A DNA stretch of 64,000 bases from Deinandra increscens subsp. villosa (GCA_039602395.1 JBCNJP010000010.1:95075729-95139728), one strand, 5' to 3'; shown: positions 33,660-45,351, numbered from the stretch's first letter. The notes: generated from the sequence alone by a model not told the origin. Numbers and translations: made by a program.

Positions 33660-36220
33660 CTCATCAATACCTAACAAACCAGACACTACCTGGTACATGG
33701 AAACCGGAGCATCCTCTCACTTAACTGCACATCCAGGTACTCTCCAATCTCCATTATCAATTTCTTTAATTCGTGATATTTTTGTCGAGAATGGTAACAC
33801 GTTACCAATACGGGGTTTGGGTAATACTTTCTACCAACTTCCTAATCGTACCTACACCTTACCCATTGTTCTTGTTTCCCCCTCCGTTATTAAAAACCTT
33901 ATTTCCGTTAGACAATCTACTCGTGATAATAATGTGTCTATTGAACTTGATCCTCTTGGTTTCACTTTGAAGGATCTCAAGACTGGAGAGCAGCTTTCCC
34001 GCCACAATAACTCCGGGGATCTTTATCCGTTTACTTCACCATTGCCTACTCCTGTTGCTTAGATTTTGGATCGCACCACAAGTCTTTGGCATAATCGCCT
34101 CGGTCACCCCGGAGCACATGTCTTAGATTATTTATCTTCTCGTAATTTCATTTTATGTAATAAAGGAAAAAACATTAATGTTTGTCATTCTTGCCAATTG
34201 TCGAATAGTAAACGTTTACCTTTTGATGATTCGTTGTCTACTACTTTCCAATGTTTTGATATAATCCATTGTGACTTGTGGACATCTCCTATTCCAAGCA
34301 AATCAGGGTATATATATTATATGGTTCTCATCGTTAATTTTACAAATTATGTGTGGGTTTATCCTCTTAAATTTAGAATCTAAAACCTTCCCCACTTTTG
34401 TAAAATTTCACAAATTAATTCAAACTCAGTTTAACACCAACATGAAATCTTTTTAATGTGATCTTGGCAGTGAGTTTGATAGTCGTGCCTTTCAAACTTT
34501 TGGTCACGATAACGACTTTGTGTTTCGCTTTGCCTGCCCGCAAACATCCGCTCAAAACGGCAAAGCTGAAAGGATGATTCGTCGTCTAAACGATATCATC
34601 AGTGCTCTTCTTACTCAAGCTCGTCTTCCACCCCCCCCCCCCTTCTGGGTGGAAGCTCTTCACACAGCTACTTACCTTCATAACATTCTCCCCACTAAAC
34701 GTCTAAAATTCAACACTCTGACATTCGCTCTTACCATCGCCACCCTACCTATGATCACCTTCGGGCTTTTGGTTGTGTTTGTTACCCCAATCTCTCGGAC
34801 GTACAACCTCACAAACTCCACACCCGTTCTGTTCGGTGCATTTTTCCTGGCTATCCGCAACACTTTCGCGAATACCGGTGTTATGACCCTATTTCTGGCC
34901 GGGTGCACATCTCTCAGCACGTGATATTCGATAAGACCATTTTTCCATACCCCGAGCTAACCTTGCCGGCCGACCCCCTATTTTTGACGATCCCGTCCCT
35001 CCTTTTATTTCCTCCACAAGCCTCCCCAATGCTTCCTCCACCAACTCACCTCCTACGGCCCACCAATCCACTCCCATGTCCTCTCCTATACCCAACCCAC
35101 AAGGCCCAAATCCCCTTAGCCCATCTCTCGGCGCTTCCCCTTTAGGCCCGAGTCCACCCAACAACCCCTCCCCACCTACGCTGAACTCCCCTTCCCCTCC
35201 CCTGCCATCCCGTCGCCACCTCATCCCCCCCCCCTCCTCCGCAAAACACTCACCATATGACAACCAGAGCTAAGTCGGACGTTTTTAAACCTATACATCA
35301 TTTCAATTTGTATGCCACCGATTCACCATCTTTATCACCCATACCCACATCTTACACGAAAGCATTAAACAACCCCAATTGGGGTGAAGCTATGAGCCAA
35401 GAATTTCACACGTTACAAGAACATGATACATGGGAATTGGTGCCGAGATCTTTTGGACAACCAGTAATTCGATGCATTTGGTTGTTTCGTCATAATTTTA
35501 AATCTGACGGGTCTCTCGAGCGCTATAAAGCGCATCTGGTGGTAAATGGAAAAATCACAAACCGTGGGGATTGATTGCTGGAGCACTATAGTATCTTACT
35601 TTCACTAGACCGGACATTACATATGCAGTCCAACAGGTTTATTTGTTTATGTATGCTCCCCGCGAGCCTCACTTTCAGTTTATGAAGCGCATCTTTCGCT
35701 ACTTACAGGGTACACTGGACTTTGGTATTCGCTTAATCCCCTCTCCGGCCTCTTCTCTTACGACCTATTCTGATGCCGATTTGGGGGGGGGGGGGTTTGC
35801 CCTGACTCTCGTCGTTCGACCTCAGGTTACTGCGTGTTTATGGGTAATAATCTTTTATCTTGGTCTTCTAAGCGTCATGGTACTATTTCCAGGTCTAGTG
35901 CTGAGGCGGAATATCGGGCCATTGCTAATGTTGTTGCTGAGGTTAGTTGGCTTCGTAATCTTTTATTGGAGCTTTATGTCCCCTTACGATCTGCGACACT
36001 TGTTTATTGTGACAATGTGTCTGCTGTGTATTTATCTGGCAATCCAGTTCAACATCAGCGAACCAAACACGTAAAGATTGATATTCACTTTTGTTCGTGA
36101 GAAAGTCCGCATTGGTCATATCTGTGTTCTCCATGTTCTTGTTGCTTATCAGTATGCTTACATTTTCACGAAAGGATTGCCTCGTCCCTCGTTCGAGAGT
36201 TTCAAGACAGTTTGAGCATT
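33660..36220 (+). pseudogene. copia pol: protease, integrase, RT (centre deleted), RNase H
   Basis: Protease: WYMETGASSHLTA at 33690-33730; the catalytic Asp of DTGA is Glu. GAG-pre-integrase: SLWHNRLGHPG (H-x4-H) and CHSC at 34080-34200. Integrase catalytic residues remain (HCDLW, DLGSEFDS, QNGKAER) but in separate frames. RT begins NPNWGEAMSQEF, DTWELVPR, AHLVVNGK (35370-35550); near 35576 it jumps to LTFTRPDITYAVQQV, so the YVDD catalytic centre is lost. RNase H: YSDADLGG, then a run of 13 G (about 35783-35795) shifts the frame; SSAEAEYRAIANVVAEVSWL and YCDNVSAVYLSGNPV follow. The C-terminal reads LPRPSFES. Confidence 0.87.
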
Positions 36221-36254
36221 CGATCGGTTACATCCCGCTCCAACTGCGGGGGCG

Positions 36255-36368
36255 TATTAGTATATTGTATTATGTTCATTATTGTATAGGGACTAGATAC
36301 GTAACTTGTATAGTTATATATAGGGGATGTAATTATTCTTTAATGACATGAAATCATAAACACATTTA
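36255..36368 (+). repeat. 3' LTR of the short-LTR copia
   Basis: TATTAGTATATTG ... ATAAACACATTTA, preceded by the polypurine tract GCGGGGGCG (36246-36254) and followed by the duplication ATATC. Confidence 0.88.
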
Positions 36369-37340
36369 ATATCGGGTTAACCCAAAATGTAGTTAGGGTT
36401 GGGTTTCGGGTTTAAATTCTAAAACAAATTGGGTTACGAGTTAACCGAATAATGATATGTATCAGTTGGTTATTTAGGCCCAAACTCCAACTAAGCATGA
36501 ATTAACCTTTAATCTAGTAATTTATTTAAGCCTAGAATCATATTATTTTTATTTTGGGAAGATCTATTCATTTTGCACCTTCAAGACGACGAAAATAAGC
36601 TACGAGCTTCGTGATTTTTTCTTGAGCTTTTTACTAATCTGGATTTAAAATCGAAAGGAGAATCGAAGATATTGCAAGTTGGAGGTTTGTGATACATGAA
36701 TTCTGTAATGTTTTCTCTTGACGGTTCTCTTGTTCGCGAATCAATGGTGATAGTTTCTTAAATTGACATGTTGCGAAGAAGGTGATTTGAGATAAATCCA
36801 ATTGATTAAACAAGTTCTCAAGATCGAATTTTAAGATGTTCATCACTTAGCCTACAGTTTTGAGAACTTATGCATCTAAAGTTGTTATATTCAATCGAAG
36901 CTATGCATCTAAAGTTGTTAAATCCCATCCAAGCTTCTAAAGACGATGAAACTAAGTAAATAATAAGTATTAATCATTCTGATTTTTTTCCTCGTCTCAA
37001 TCCAAGAGTTTTGCTTTGATTTTATTTATTTATTTATTTTCTTTTGTCACTAATAAGAATTATAAATAGTCTTCTCACTTTACTTAGTTTGAGTTGTATA
37101 ACAAAATACTATTTTTCAGCAATATTGTATTATTAAGAGAAAATTAGAAATGTGTTTGTGTGTAAAACCTGACTAACCCTACTAGCCTAACCCTAATAAT
37201 CCGAAACCCGACTAATCCGAATCCTACTAACCAGAAGCTTAATAGGGTCGGGTTGCGGGTGATTTTTTAATAAAAAAAACCCGAGTAACTCGACCCTAAT
37301 AACCCAAAACCCGATCGGGTTGACCCAATTAACAGCCCTA

Positions 37341-37441
37341 AGCACAAGCATTATGAAATGTTCACATGTGAGCATCAACAACGTGAAAAGCTACATCATT
37401 TGTTGACATACAACTTCCATCAAAGAAGCTGTAGCTCTTCT
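37341..37441 (-). pseudogene. NLP remnant, upstream part beyond the hAT insertion
   Basis: Minus strand reads KSYSFFDGSCMSTNDVAFHV, then VDAHM, a stop where Trp is expected, and TFHNACAE. It runs directly into EHHL of 32170 once the hAT and one copy of its 8-bp duplication are removed. Plant NLPs have CMSTTDVAFYVVDAHMWGF at this place. The remnant is cut at 37442 by a CACTA-like terminus. Confidence 0.82.
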
Positions 37442-38870
37442 CACTAGTACAAAAATAACCTTCGGTGGCACTCAAAAAGTGTGATTATATCAAAAAGTGT
37501 GATTATATCAAATTAGTGACATTTTATTCGTCCAATCCGTGACCAAAAGTCGCGCCATTTTAGGTATGATATGGTGACATTAAATTTCAGTGACCGTATG
37601 GTACCAAAAAATGTGACCGTAGATAAAAAGTGTGACTATAGAGTAGTGATTTTTCTTTCAGGATCAATGAATTTATCGAATAATATCACCGTAAACCCAT
37701 TTTTAGTAACACTATCTATTTTGTAGTGACAAAGTGTTCCCAAATGGTGACATGTTGTTCGTGTTTACTGTGACGTTTTACTAACAATTGGTCACAAAAC
37801 TTATAATTTAGTGTGATTATTGTTTAGGTTTTAGAGACACACAATTTTGTTATGTGTGACCATATCACGATAGTTGATGTAGAAAAGGTAGGAAGTGTGA
37901 CTATTTCATAGTTTATAGTGACACAAAAATGTTTTTAAGTGACTATTGGTTGGAAAATGGTCACAATTAAACACCTAGTTGTTAATATAAAGTAACCATT
38001 ACATCTCTTTAGTGACATAATGTTGCCAAGTGGTCACATTTTTTCACGTACACTGTAACGTTTTGTTAACATTTGGTTACATAACAAATATTTAGGTGTG
38101 ACTATTGTTTAGGTTAGAGACACACAATTTTGTTTTGTGTGACCATATCATGATAGTTTATGTAGATATTGTTTGAAGTGTGACTATTTCATAGTTTTTA
38201 GTCACACAAAAATTTTCTTAAAGTGACTATTGATTGGTATATGGTCACAATTAAAGACCTAGTTGTTAATATAAAGTAACCATTATATACCCTTTGGTCA
38301 CATAAGAGAAATATAAATATGACTAGAATATTTCTATAATGACATTAAGTATGTGTAAGTGTCATTTTTTGCTAACCTTTAGTCACATTATTTTTAACCT
38401 TTTGTTATTAAATGCCCATTTAGTCACATATGTTACTTAAATACATCACCCTAAGACACTTTTAGTCACACTTTTAGTTTCTCTGTGACTGTTTATATAT
38501 TTTAGACTCAATTAATTACGTAAACTGTGACATAGTTGTTAATATAGAGTGACCATTTCATACCTTACAGTGACATTGAACAAATGAAAACGAGACTGGA
38601 AACATGTTATAGTCACATTAATTAGTTGTAAGTGTCACTTATGTTATAGCTTTAGTCACATTAGTTTTGAATATTAGTTTTCACATTTGCTATATAGTCA
38701 CATTTGATACATGCAAAAATGACTGTAAAAGAGTTATAGTCACAGTTTTATTATTCGGTGTGACTGATTCTGTGTTTTGGATACACAATTGTTAATATAA
38801 AGTGACAATTGTGTAGTTTTTAGTCACATAAAACACAATAGGGTAAGACACTTTGTTGTCTATATGGAAC
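37442..38870. mobile_element. CACTA-like terminus with long subterminal repeat region
   Basis: CACTAGTACAAAAATAACC begins exactly where the NLP remnant ends. The next 1.4 kb is filled with GTGAC/GTCAC words in both orientations, including two direct copies of a unit of about 290 bases (from about 37754 and 38043). Such subterminal repeats bind CACTA transposase. I could not find the opposite end, so length and duplication are unknown; TCT (37439-37441) would be the left TSD. Confidence 0.6.
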
Positions 38871-39330
38871 CCATGTTTGAGCCAGCGGGAAATTATAAGT
38901 CTCACAGACCACTTCTATTACCTCCAGGATCTCAACTATGCTTGTTGCCGACTCTCATTAAATATCTGGGTTACAGAAAACAGGTAACATATTGAGAAAA
39001 AATGTAGACAAGAGAAAAGGGAAACAAAAGAATTAACTATTATATCATCGTACTGTTTCCTCAAGTGTATTCGAAGAATCCCTTGAATCTGAAATTTCAA
39101 ATCTACCGCCTGCAGAAACTGAAGGTTTATTACATATTTCTCAAAAGGAAAACTAATGTAATGATGGGTAAAGTTCATGTAAGAACTATTATCTATTGTA
39201 CAAACTTGTAAAAACCAAAGAAAAACTATATCAAATGAAGTTTTTTGGAGGTGTCTTGATATATATATTTTTTAATTTAATTTCACATATATCCATCCGA
39301 TGACTTAAAAAAAGTTGTTTTTTTTTGCTT
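38871..39330. other. No recognised feature
   Basis: Moderately AT-rich. May still belong to the CACTA-like element; no coding motif seen. Confidence 0.45.
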
Positions 39331-39715
39331 GTCCGACTATGTTGCATATATGCATATATGCAACATATGAAACATACAATATTGTATATATGCAACATGG
39401 TATGTTTCATATGTTTTATATGCAACACACCATGTTGTATATATGCAATATTATATGTTTCATATGTTGCTAATGCAACATAGTCGGACATACAAAAAAA
39501 ATGATTTTTTTTTAGTTTTTTAGTTTTTTTAGTTTTTTTAGGTCGTTAAGTTGGCATCATGTGTATAGACATGAAGGAAAAAATAAGAAGAAGCACAAAA
39601 TTTATCTAAATAACCTTCATTCAATTGAAATTTAATGGTTTTTACATTAGTTATTAAGTTTGTACAGTAAAAATGATTTTTATTTGAACTTTACAGTTTA
39701 CCCTATAGTATAAAC
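39331..39715 (+). repeat. Palindrome-rich repeat, copy 2, with complete hairpin
   Basis: A perfect 16-base inverted pair GTCCGACTATGTTGCA (39331-39346) and TGCAACATAGTCGGAC (39474-39489) encloses ATGTTGCATATATG-type words. The tail 39490-39715 matches 28498-28760 of copy 1 (ATCATGTGTATAGACATGAA is shared). Confidence 0.75.
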
Positions 39716-40795
39716 CATAAATCTAAAAAAAAAGCATAATAAACTACAAGAATAGCTGCAGAACACATTCTTAAATATTGGTAATGGTTGCTACACACAC
39801 TATGCAATCCACAACAAAAACCTACAACTAAAACTCGCAATTCGAACTCATATCATATACCAAGCCCACCTAACACCCCTAAAGAAACGTCATCCTCTGA
39901 AAGCCCAAATAAATTCCTTTAACTATCCCAAAACAATCTATGGATGTTGTATAATAACCCCTATTATCTTATACAAAACAAAAACAACACCTAAACAATA
40001 GTACACTACTTTTAAAGAACTGTAGATACATACCTATCGTATATATACCTATTCCTATACAATAAAAAAACAGCACATATCCCAGATGATGTTGACTCAT
40101 GCCTTAACTTCCACAACATCTAGCCGCCAAGCGGCCAATATGAATAACTCAAACATGTCTTTGTCTTCAAAATGTTTCACTAAAACTCTAACCTATTATT
40201 AAATATTATAACACTAAGGCAACTGTCAACAAAGTCTACCTCCTACTGATTCAAAGAACCTATATTATACACACAATTATTATCATCTGTTCCTCAACCA
40301 ACTGCTTCTAATTTCTAAGATGAATACTCTCTTGGTTTTTTTCATCTTATTCATTCTCACAGGGTTTTACTACTCAGTATCCTTCATGCTTACAGTTAAC
40401 GACTCTTTCCCTGCACATACATTAAGAGCAGAACAATGAATTAATAAAAACAAAATTACGTGAAGAAAATAGCTGCCAAAAGCTCTGATTGCCTGCACAT
40501 AAATTAACAACAATCGATTTAACAACAAATGCAAAAGAAATTTAATGGCACCCGGTCTTTTAAAGCAGCCAAAATCAAACTATACAACAGCAGAGTAAGC
40601 AACCGAATAGCAATAGGACAATTAAACGGGTCGATGAAGAGAAAGACAAAGGTGATACGAGGTGCGATTACCGTGAGTTTCTTCTGGAAGGTGCGTAAAG
40701 GATGAGGAAGGTTAATTCCGATAAGGAAGATGTTGGAAAAAGTGTATGTGAATGAGATGTTAATCTCAAAGAAATTTTGGTTCAAGTTTAGGAAT
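39716..40795. other. No recognised gene
   Basis: Contains only short frames. The minus-strand frame 40519-40830 runs into the LTR at 40796 and shows no known motif. Confidence 0.45.
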
Positions 40796-41536
40796 GTGGT
40801 GTATCCTATCCCACATTGGTGGGGGAACAAAAGTTCTTCTAGTTTATAAGGATAACCCTCAACGCCTTGAATAACTCATGTGTCATGTTTTACTCTGGTT
40901 TATAGCCTCGCGCAGGGGGGAGGGTGCGAATCTTAGCTATTCGGGTCGAAATTGTGAACGCGCGACCTGCGAACACGAATGCAGCTCTGAAACGTGTGTC
41001 CGTGCGAGGCACATTTTTACTAATTTCGAGCCACCATTTGAGTAGATTCTAGAAGACGTCTTTTTGGCTCCTAAAACTGCAAAACCTTTTTGCATTCCAA
41101 AAACTGATCATTGATGGAGATCATTAAACCCGTTTAATGATCATAATGCACATTAATATACATGTATTATATATACACGTTCTTGATCAGATGTGGAAAG
41201 ACGAACACACGCAAATTAGTAAGAAACACGCATTGTTGCTGCTGCTGCATTCCGGCTTCGTTTCAGACAGATCATCTAGTCCGGCAGCAGTACACGTTGC
41301 TTCGAAGCGGTGTACCCTGAGAACAGACGACGAATCTGTTTAAGGGAATTGTGTCAAACACAAGCCCGGTTCCTTGGTTTTCTTGTCTTCTACTTTCAGG
41401 GATCGTTCTAGCCATTAGTTGTCATACGGTTCACTGCGTCTTTGATTCGGTTAGATCGTCAATTTATTTGTATTCTTATATTATGCTTCTGTTTGTGTAA
41501 CGATTGTCATAATTGTTTTACGCATAAATTCCAACA
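40796..41536 (+). repeat. Copia-type LTR (C4)
   Basis: TGTGGTGTATCCTATCCCAC ... AAATTCCAACA, 741 bases, TG...CA ends. The start resembles copia LTRs with TCCCACATTGG. TATATATACACG near 41169 may be the TATA box. No primer binding site is evident directly after it and no second LTR is in the window, so it may be a solo or truncated LTR. Confidence 0.6.
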
Positions 41537-42289
41537 AACTTAAACAGATTCTTAGATTGTGAAGCAATCTCTGATTTCTTGATATATATTATTGTGGCAT
41601 AAAACGTTTTATGAATGTTTTGGAGAATGTTTTTACATTCACATATTGTGTGTTTTAAAACAATTTATTTAAAATGTTGTAATCTTCAATTTTGTTCGTT
41701 CATGGCTCAAACATGGGTTTTGCATTTGGACAATTTATACCAAATGTGTAAATGATTTATAAAGATTATTGTCCAACGTGAATGCTATGGTGGACGATGT
41801 TTTAAAATCAATTTTACGTAAAGATGTAATTAAGAACGTGTCTTGATGATGTAATTAAGAACGTGTCTTGATGTGTAATTAAGAATGTGTCTTGATAAGA
41901 TGGTGATGACTGTTGATAATTTAATATTTTATTATCAATAAAAAGGGTTTTTGTCTAATATGTTTACAACCCTTGTAACGGGTCTTCACAAGAATTAAAC
42001 AAGGTGTTGAAATTCTTTGAATCACAATGCTACTCTCGCGAGAAATGGCAATCAGCAAAAACAACTTGGTGTTGTTCTTAATTATATTTATTTGGTTAAA
42101 TTTTATCTGTATATAATATAGATGTATAACAACTTGGTGTTGTTGCGTTTAGCAAATTTGTTTGAAAACTTAAAGTTTCAAATGAAACGAGGACGTGAAG
42201 AGATGAGTATGTGGAGTTCCACTGAGGGAGTACCTCAAGACAAGACTCACGAAAATATCGTGTGGTTAACTCCGTCATTTCCTGCAATG
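41537..42289 (+). other. Internal DNA of copia C4, decayed
   Basis: 41704 starts MAQTWVLHLDNLYQ, a possible gag start with no continuation. A 25-27 base unit (GATGTAATTAAGAACGTGTC TTGAT) repeats three times at 41823-41897. AACTTGGTGTTGTT occurs at 42062 and 42129. Confidence 0.4.
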
Positions 42290-42718
42290 ACACGAGTGAT
42301 TGAATGCCGAGGATGATTCATAATATCTGGAGCAACAGTTCATGCTGGCTCTAATCGGTATTCCTTTAAGGAGTATCATGCCATAAAAAATCGCATTATG
42401 CTGCTAGATGGCACTAAGCAAGAAGCTATTGGGATCGGTACTGTATCTACAGGAAGTTCCCTTACCTTGGAAGATGTTCTTCATGTCCCTAGCATTAAGA
42501 AGAATGCTATATCTATGAGCAAGTTGAATATCGATGGCTACTCGATATTCTTTGCATCTACAAATTCATGGAGGATGTTTCGTCATCAAAACTCGGTTAA
42601 GTTCCATGCGGTTGGTACAGTTTTAGGAGGACTACATCGATTAACTCTTTGGAGTGATATTAAAGAGGTTATCGAGACATCTGATGTTGAGAGTGTCGGG
42701 GATTACAGCTTTGTATGA
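42290..42718 (+). pseudogene. Copia protease / GAG-pre-integrase remnant
   Basis: Reading FIISGATVHAGSNRYSFKEY, LDGTKQEAIGIGTV, LTLEDVLHVPSIKKNAISMS follows the copia protease region, where WIIDSGATVHVCSNR is expected. The catalytic Asp codon is absent, so II is followed directly by SGA. VLHVPSIKKNAISMSKL matches the conserved VLHVPxxxxNLxSxxKL. It ends at a stop (42718). The upstream zinc knuckle and downstream integrase are not visible. Confidence 0.75.
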
Positions 42719-43546
42719 TTTTATGTTTTAATTAAGTAAGACTTTGTTTCGTATGAAGTATTGGTCTAAATAAGTCTCTGTTATGTTTTTCAGATATGTG
42801 TGTTTGTGGTTTGAAATTATTTAATAAAATGGTTCTGTTGCTTTTTTGTTTGAGCATTACATTGCAAACGTTTATTCAAATTATTTCCAATGAGATAGTG
42901 TAATAAGTCAGTTGCACCTGTGAGTTAAAATTAAACATGTAAATCATATATGAAACACCCCACACAATGGTAGATGAAATGGTATATCTTGTAGTGTTGA
43001 TGCGTTCAACATAATACGGATGCACAAGTGTGAATTGTGACGTATGAATGCAAGATTTGTTGTTATGGATTACAATATATGATACTGTAAATTATAAATC
43101 TTTAGACATTTATGAAGGTCAAGTAGATGCGTCTACCACCTCAATGTTGTTGAACTATCTAATGACTTGGTCTTCATTTGGGAGAGTTTCTTAAAATGAA
43201 CAGTTCTAGAAAATAAGGGATGATACACCGCGTGTGCAATGGGTTGTTGAGTGTCAATTTGTTTGACTACACCTCAAAACCTAGTGAGTGTATCCCGGAT
43301 TCATTCATATTGGTTATGAATGCACTCACCAAATTTAATCAAACTAATGCTCATGATGAGGCCTTCGAGTATCATTGGTGTTTTGGATACTAAGGCAAAT
43401 AGGTTATGATCCTAAAACCGAATAATGGGTCATGTATGGTTATGTAACATACATATGAGACGTACACAATGTTATTGGTGTAGTCTCACGAATTTGAAAC
43501 GAATGTGTGAATGTGGGAAACGGATATTGTGATATCCACTGAGGCT
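42719..43546. other. No recognised feature
   Basis: AT-rich DNA left of the Sirevirus-like derivative. 42981-42991 (ATCTTGTAGTG) could be a CACTA end but no partner or duplication was found. Confidence 0.4.
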
Positions 43547-43551
43547 GTGAT

Positions 43552-43932
43552 TGTTGATACATGGTATGTGCGTCGTGTGAAGTATCCAACCAGACGATGT
43601 CATGTGAAGTATCAAGACCAAAGTTCAAGGCTAGGTTTGCTGTTGGGCGAACCTGGTCCGAACCTGGAGTTCGGACCTGCCGAACTTCGAGTTCGGACGG
43701 AGTTCGGCCAACAGTCTATAAATAGGAGTTTGGTCGTTGTTTTGTGTACGAGAGATTGCAGAGTCTGAGAGAGCTGAGTCTTAAGTGCGTGTTTACTGTG
43801 GTGTTCTCTGAGTCATTGTTCTTCGTGTTACTGATTGTAATTGTTCGTGAGATCAATAAAACAATTGGTTAATTACGTTTTGTATCCGATATAACTAGAT
43901 TGAGTAGACGATCCAAACCTCAAGCAATTTCA
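43552..43932 (+). repeat. 5' LTR of the Sirevirus-like derivative
   Basis: TGTTGATACATGG ... GCAATTTCA. TATAAATA at 43717-43724; the CCGAAC/GTTCGG block 43647-43709 lies just upstream (GAACCTGGTCCGAACC, AACTTCGAGTTCGG). Confidence 0.92.
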
Positions 43933-44514
43933 AGTGGTATCAGAGCATATGACAAACTGTTCCAAACCATACCCGAAAACTTTGACATATCAGTTCGCAC
44001 GAACATCAGAATACACCACCTTTCCATGAAGATCAAAAATTACTAATGTTTGATCATGTGGACAACATCTTGATGCATATTTCATGACAAAAAGAAAAAT
44101 AAGTGTGAAGAATAAAATGAGAAGTCACTGTGTATACATGTGTTCATTTTGCAAAGATTTAAACTTGTTTGATTTTCTTTATTTTGTCAAACGATCGGAC
44201 TTTCTCTGTGTATCGAAAGATCGACCTGATTGTTGTTCGTTTGATGTTCTGCGTAATTTTCTTTGGTGTTTCGTATAACTCATCGGACTTTCTCTGCGTG
44301 TACGGGAGTACCGACATGTTTGTTGTTGGGTTATACAATTTCAACTTGTTTTATTTTTCTTATTTTGTTAAATCCGAGGCCTTATCTGCGTATCGAAAGA
44401 TCGACCTTAAGGTAGATGATTTAACGTTCTCATTTCTTTTTGCATGGAACACAGTTGACGATATCATGAAAATATTATACTTTGTGAAAATCCATAAGTG
44501 TAATCACACAAAAT

Positions 44515-44628
44515 GAAAATGAAAAAGAAAAAGAAAAAGAAAAAGAAAAAGAAAAAGAAAAAAGAAAAAGAAAAAGAAAAAGAAAAAGAAAGAAAAAGAA
44601 AAAGAAAAAGAAAAAGAAAAAGAAAAAT
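44515..44628 (+). repeat. (GAAAAA)n microsatellite
   Basis: About 18 units of GAAAAA with two slips, inside the derivative element. It is absent at the equivalent place in the relative near 9340, so it expanded after the copies separated. Confidence 0.9.
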
Positions 44629-45064
44629 GTCTCAGTATGTCTGATAGTGTGGGATACACTGGTCAAAGAAAAATCTGATCAATACCTTAACATATCCAGA
44701 TGTTATGAGTATGATTCTGCCTGAGTTTAAGATGGACAAATTATATCGGCAATCAACATGACTTATGTGCTTCAGTTAGTTGAAATTGAAGTGTAGTTCA
44801 GTGAGTCATGTTCAATATGATCCCGTATAGTGATTTTTCTCATACAAAAAATAGAGTTTTTCGATTCTGTATTGTAATTTCGTTTCATTTTGGAAAAGTA
44901 CAAAAAGATTTTTGGTGTGTTTTAGCATAAATTTGAAAACTCAAAAAGATTTTAGGTATGTTTTGATATAAATTTTTCTAAACAAAAAAAAAAACCAAAA
45001 AGATTTTGTTTCTGCTTTATTTTCGATGCGATCAACACGTGATACAAATTCAATTTTCAAAATC

Positions 45065-45351
45065 ATATCTTGGAGTCTCGAAGAGACGTTTTGCGCCAAG
45101 ATTATTTAAATTTTGAGCAGGTTGCTAAAGTGAAAGAAATCACCACTTCAAGTCTTCTGAAGCTGTTGATAAAGACCAGAGAATCACCAAACATTGTCAA
45201 GTATTCAAGATCAAGCTACGATCAAGTTGAGGAGGAGTTTGTTCGAAGATTCATTTCATTGGATGAACAGATTCTATACTTGAGGGGGAGTTTGATTGAA
45301 GATACAGTGTTGAGGATGTTGAAGAGATACTGCACATGAAGAGGGGGAGTT
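45065..45351 (+). other. Distal 3' region with two polypurine-like tracts
   Basis: Shares CTTGGAGTCTCGAAGAGACG with the complement of 8905-8924. The tracts TTGAGGGGGAGTTTGATTGA (45280) and GAAGAGGGGGAGTTTAC (45338) are near-duplicates, 57 bases apart. The 89-residue frame 45070-45339 is open only by chance in my view. Confidence 0.65.

Larger units (their letters stand above)
32290..36368 (+). mobile_element. Ty1/copia element with short LTRs ending TA...TA, internally deleted
   Basis: LTRs at 32290-32405 and 36255-36368 (116 and 114 bases) both start TATTAG and end GTTTA or ATTTA. ATATC flanks the whole (32285-32289 and 36369-36373). Internal order gag, protease, integrase, RT, RNase H is that of copia. 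The short LTRs and an ATG touching the primer binding site suggest the Ale/Retrofit lineage, as an inference. Frameshifts, several at homopolymer runs, and loss of the central RT make it non-autonomous. Confidence 0.9.
32181..37340. mobile_element. Non-autonomous hAT transposon inside the NLP gene, itself carrying a copia element
   Basis: AGCACAAG occurs directly before (32173-32180) and after (37341-37348), an 8-bp duplication typical of hAT. The ends TAGGTGTGTCG and, reversed, TAGGGCTGTTAA are imperfect inverted repeats. Next to both ends are reiterated CCCGAACCC/GGGTTNGGG words. Without the copia insertion (32290-36368 plus its duplication) the element is about 1.1 kb and has no transposase. 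Confidence 0.85.

Noticed and set aside
34889..35263. Gly-rich minus-strand frame of 124 residues opposite copia pol
   Set aside because: Antisense of the Pro-rich region between integrase and RT; composition mirrors the sense strand.
42981..42991. ATCTTGTAGTG as the missing right end of the CACTA-like element at 37442
   Set aside because: The complement CACTACAAGAT does not pair well with CACTAGTACAAAAA, and the following bases are not the TCT duplication.
44475..44666. Poly-Phe frame on the minus strand
   Set aside because: It is a translation of the (GAAAAA)n microsatellite.
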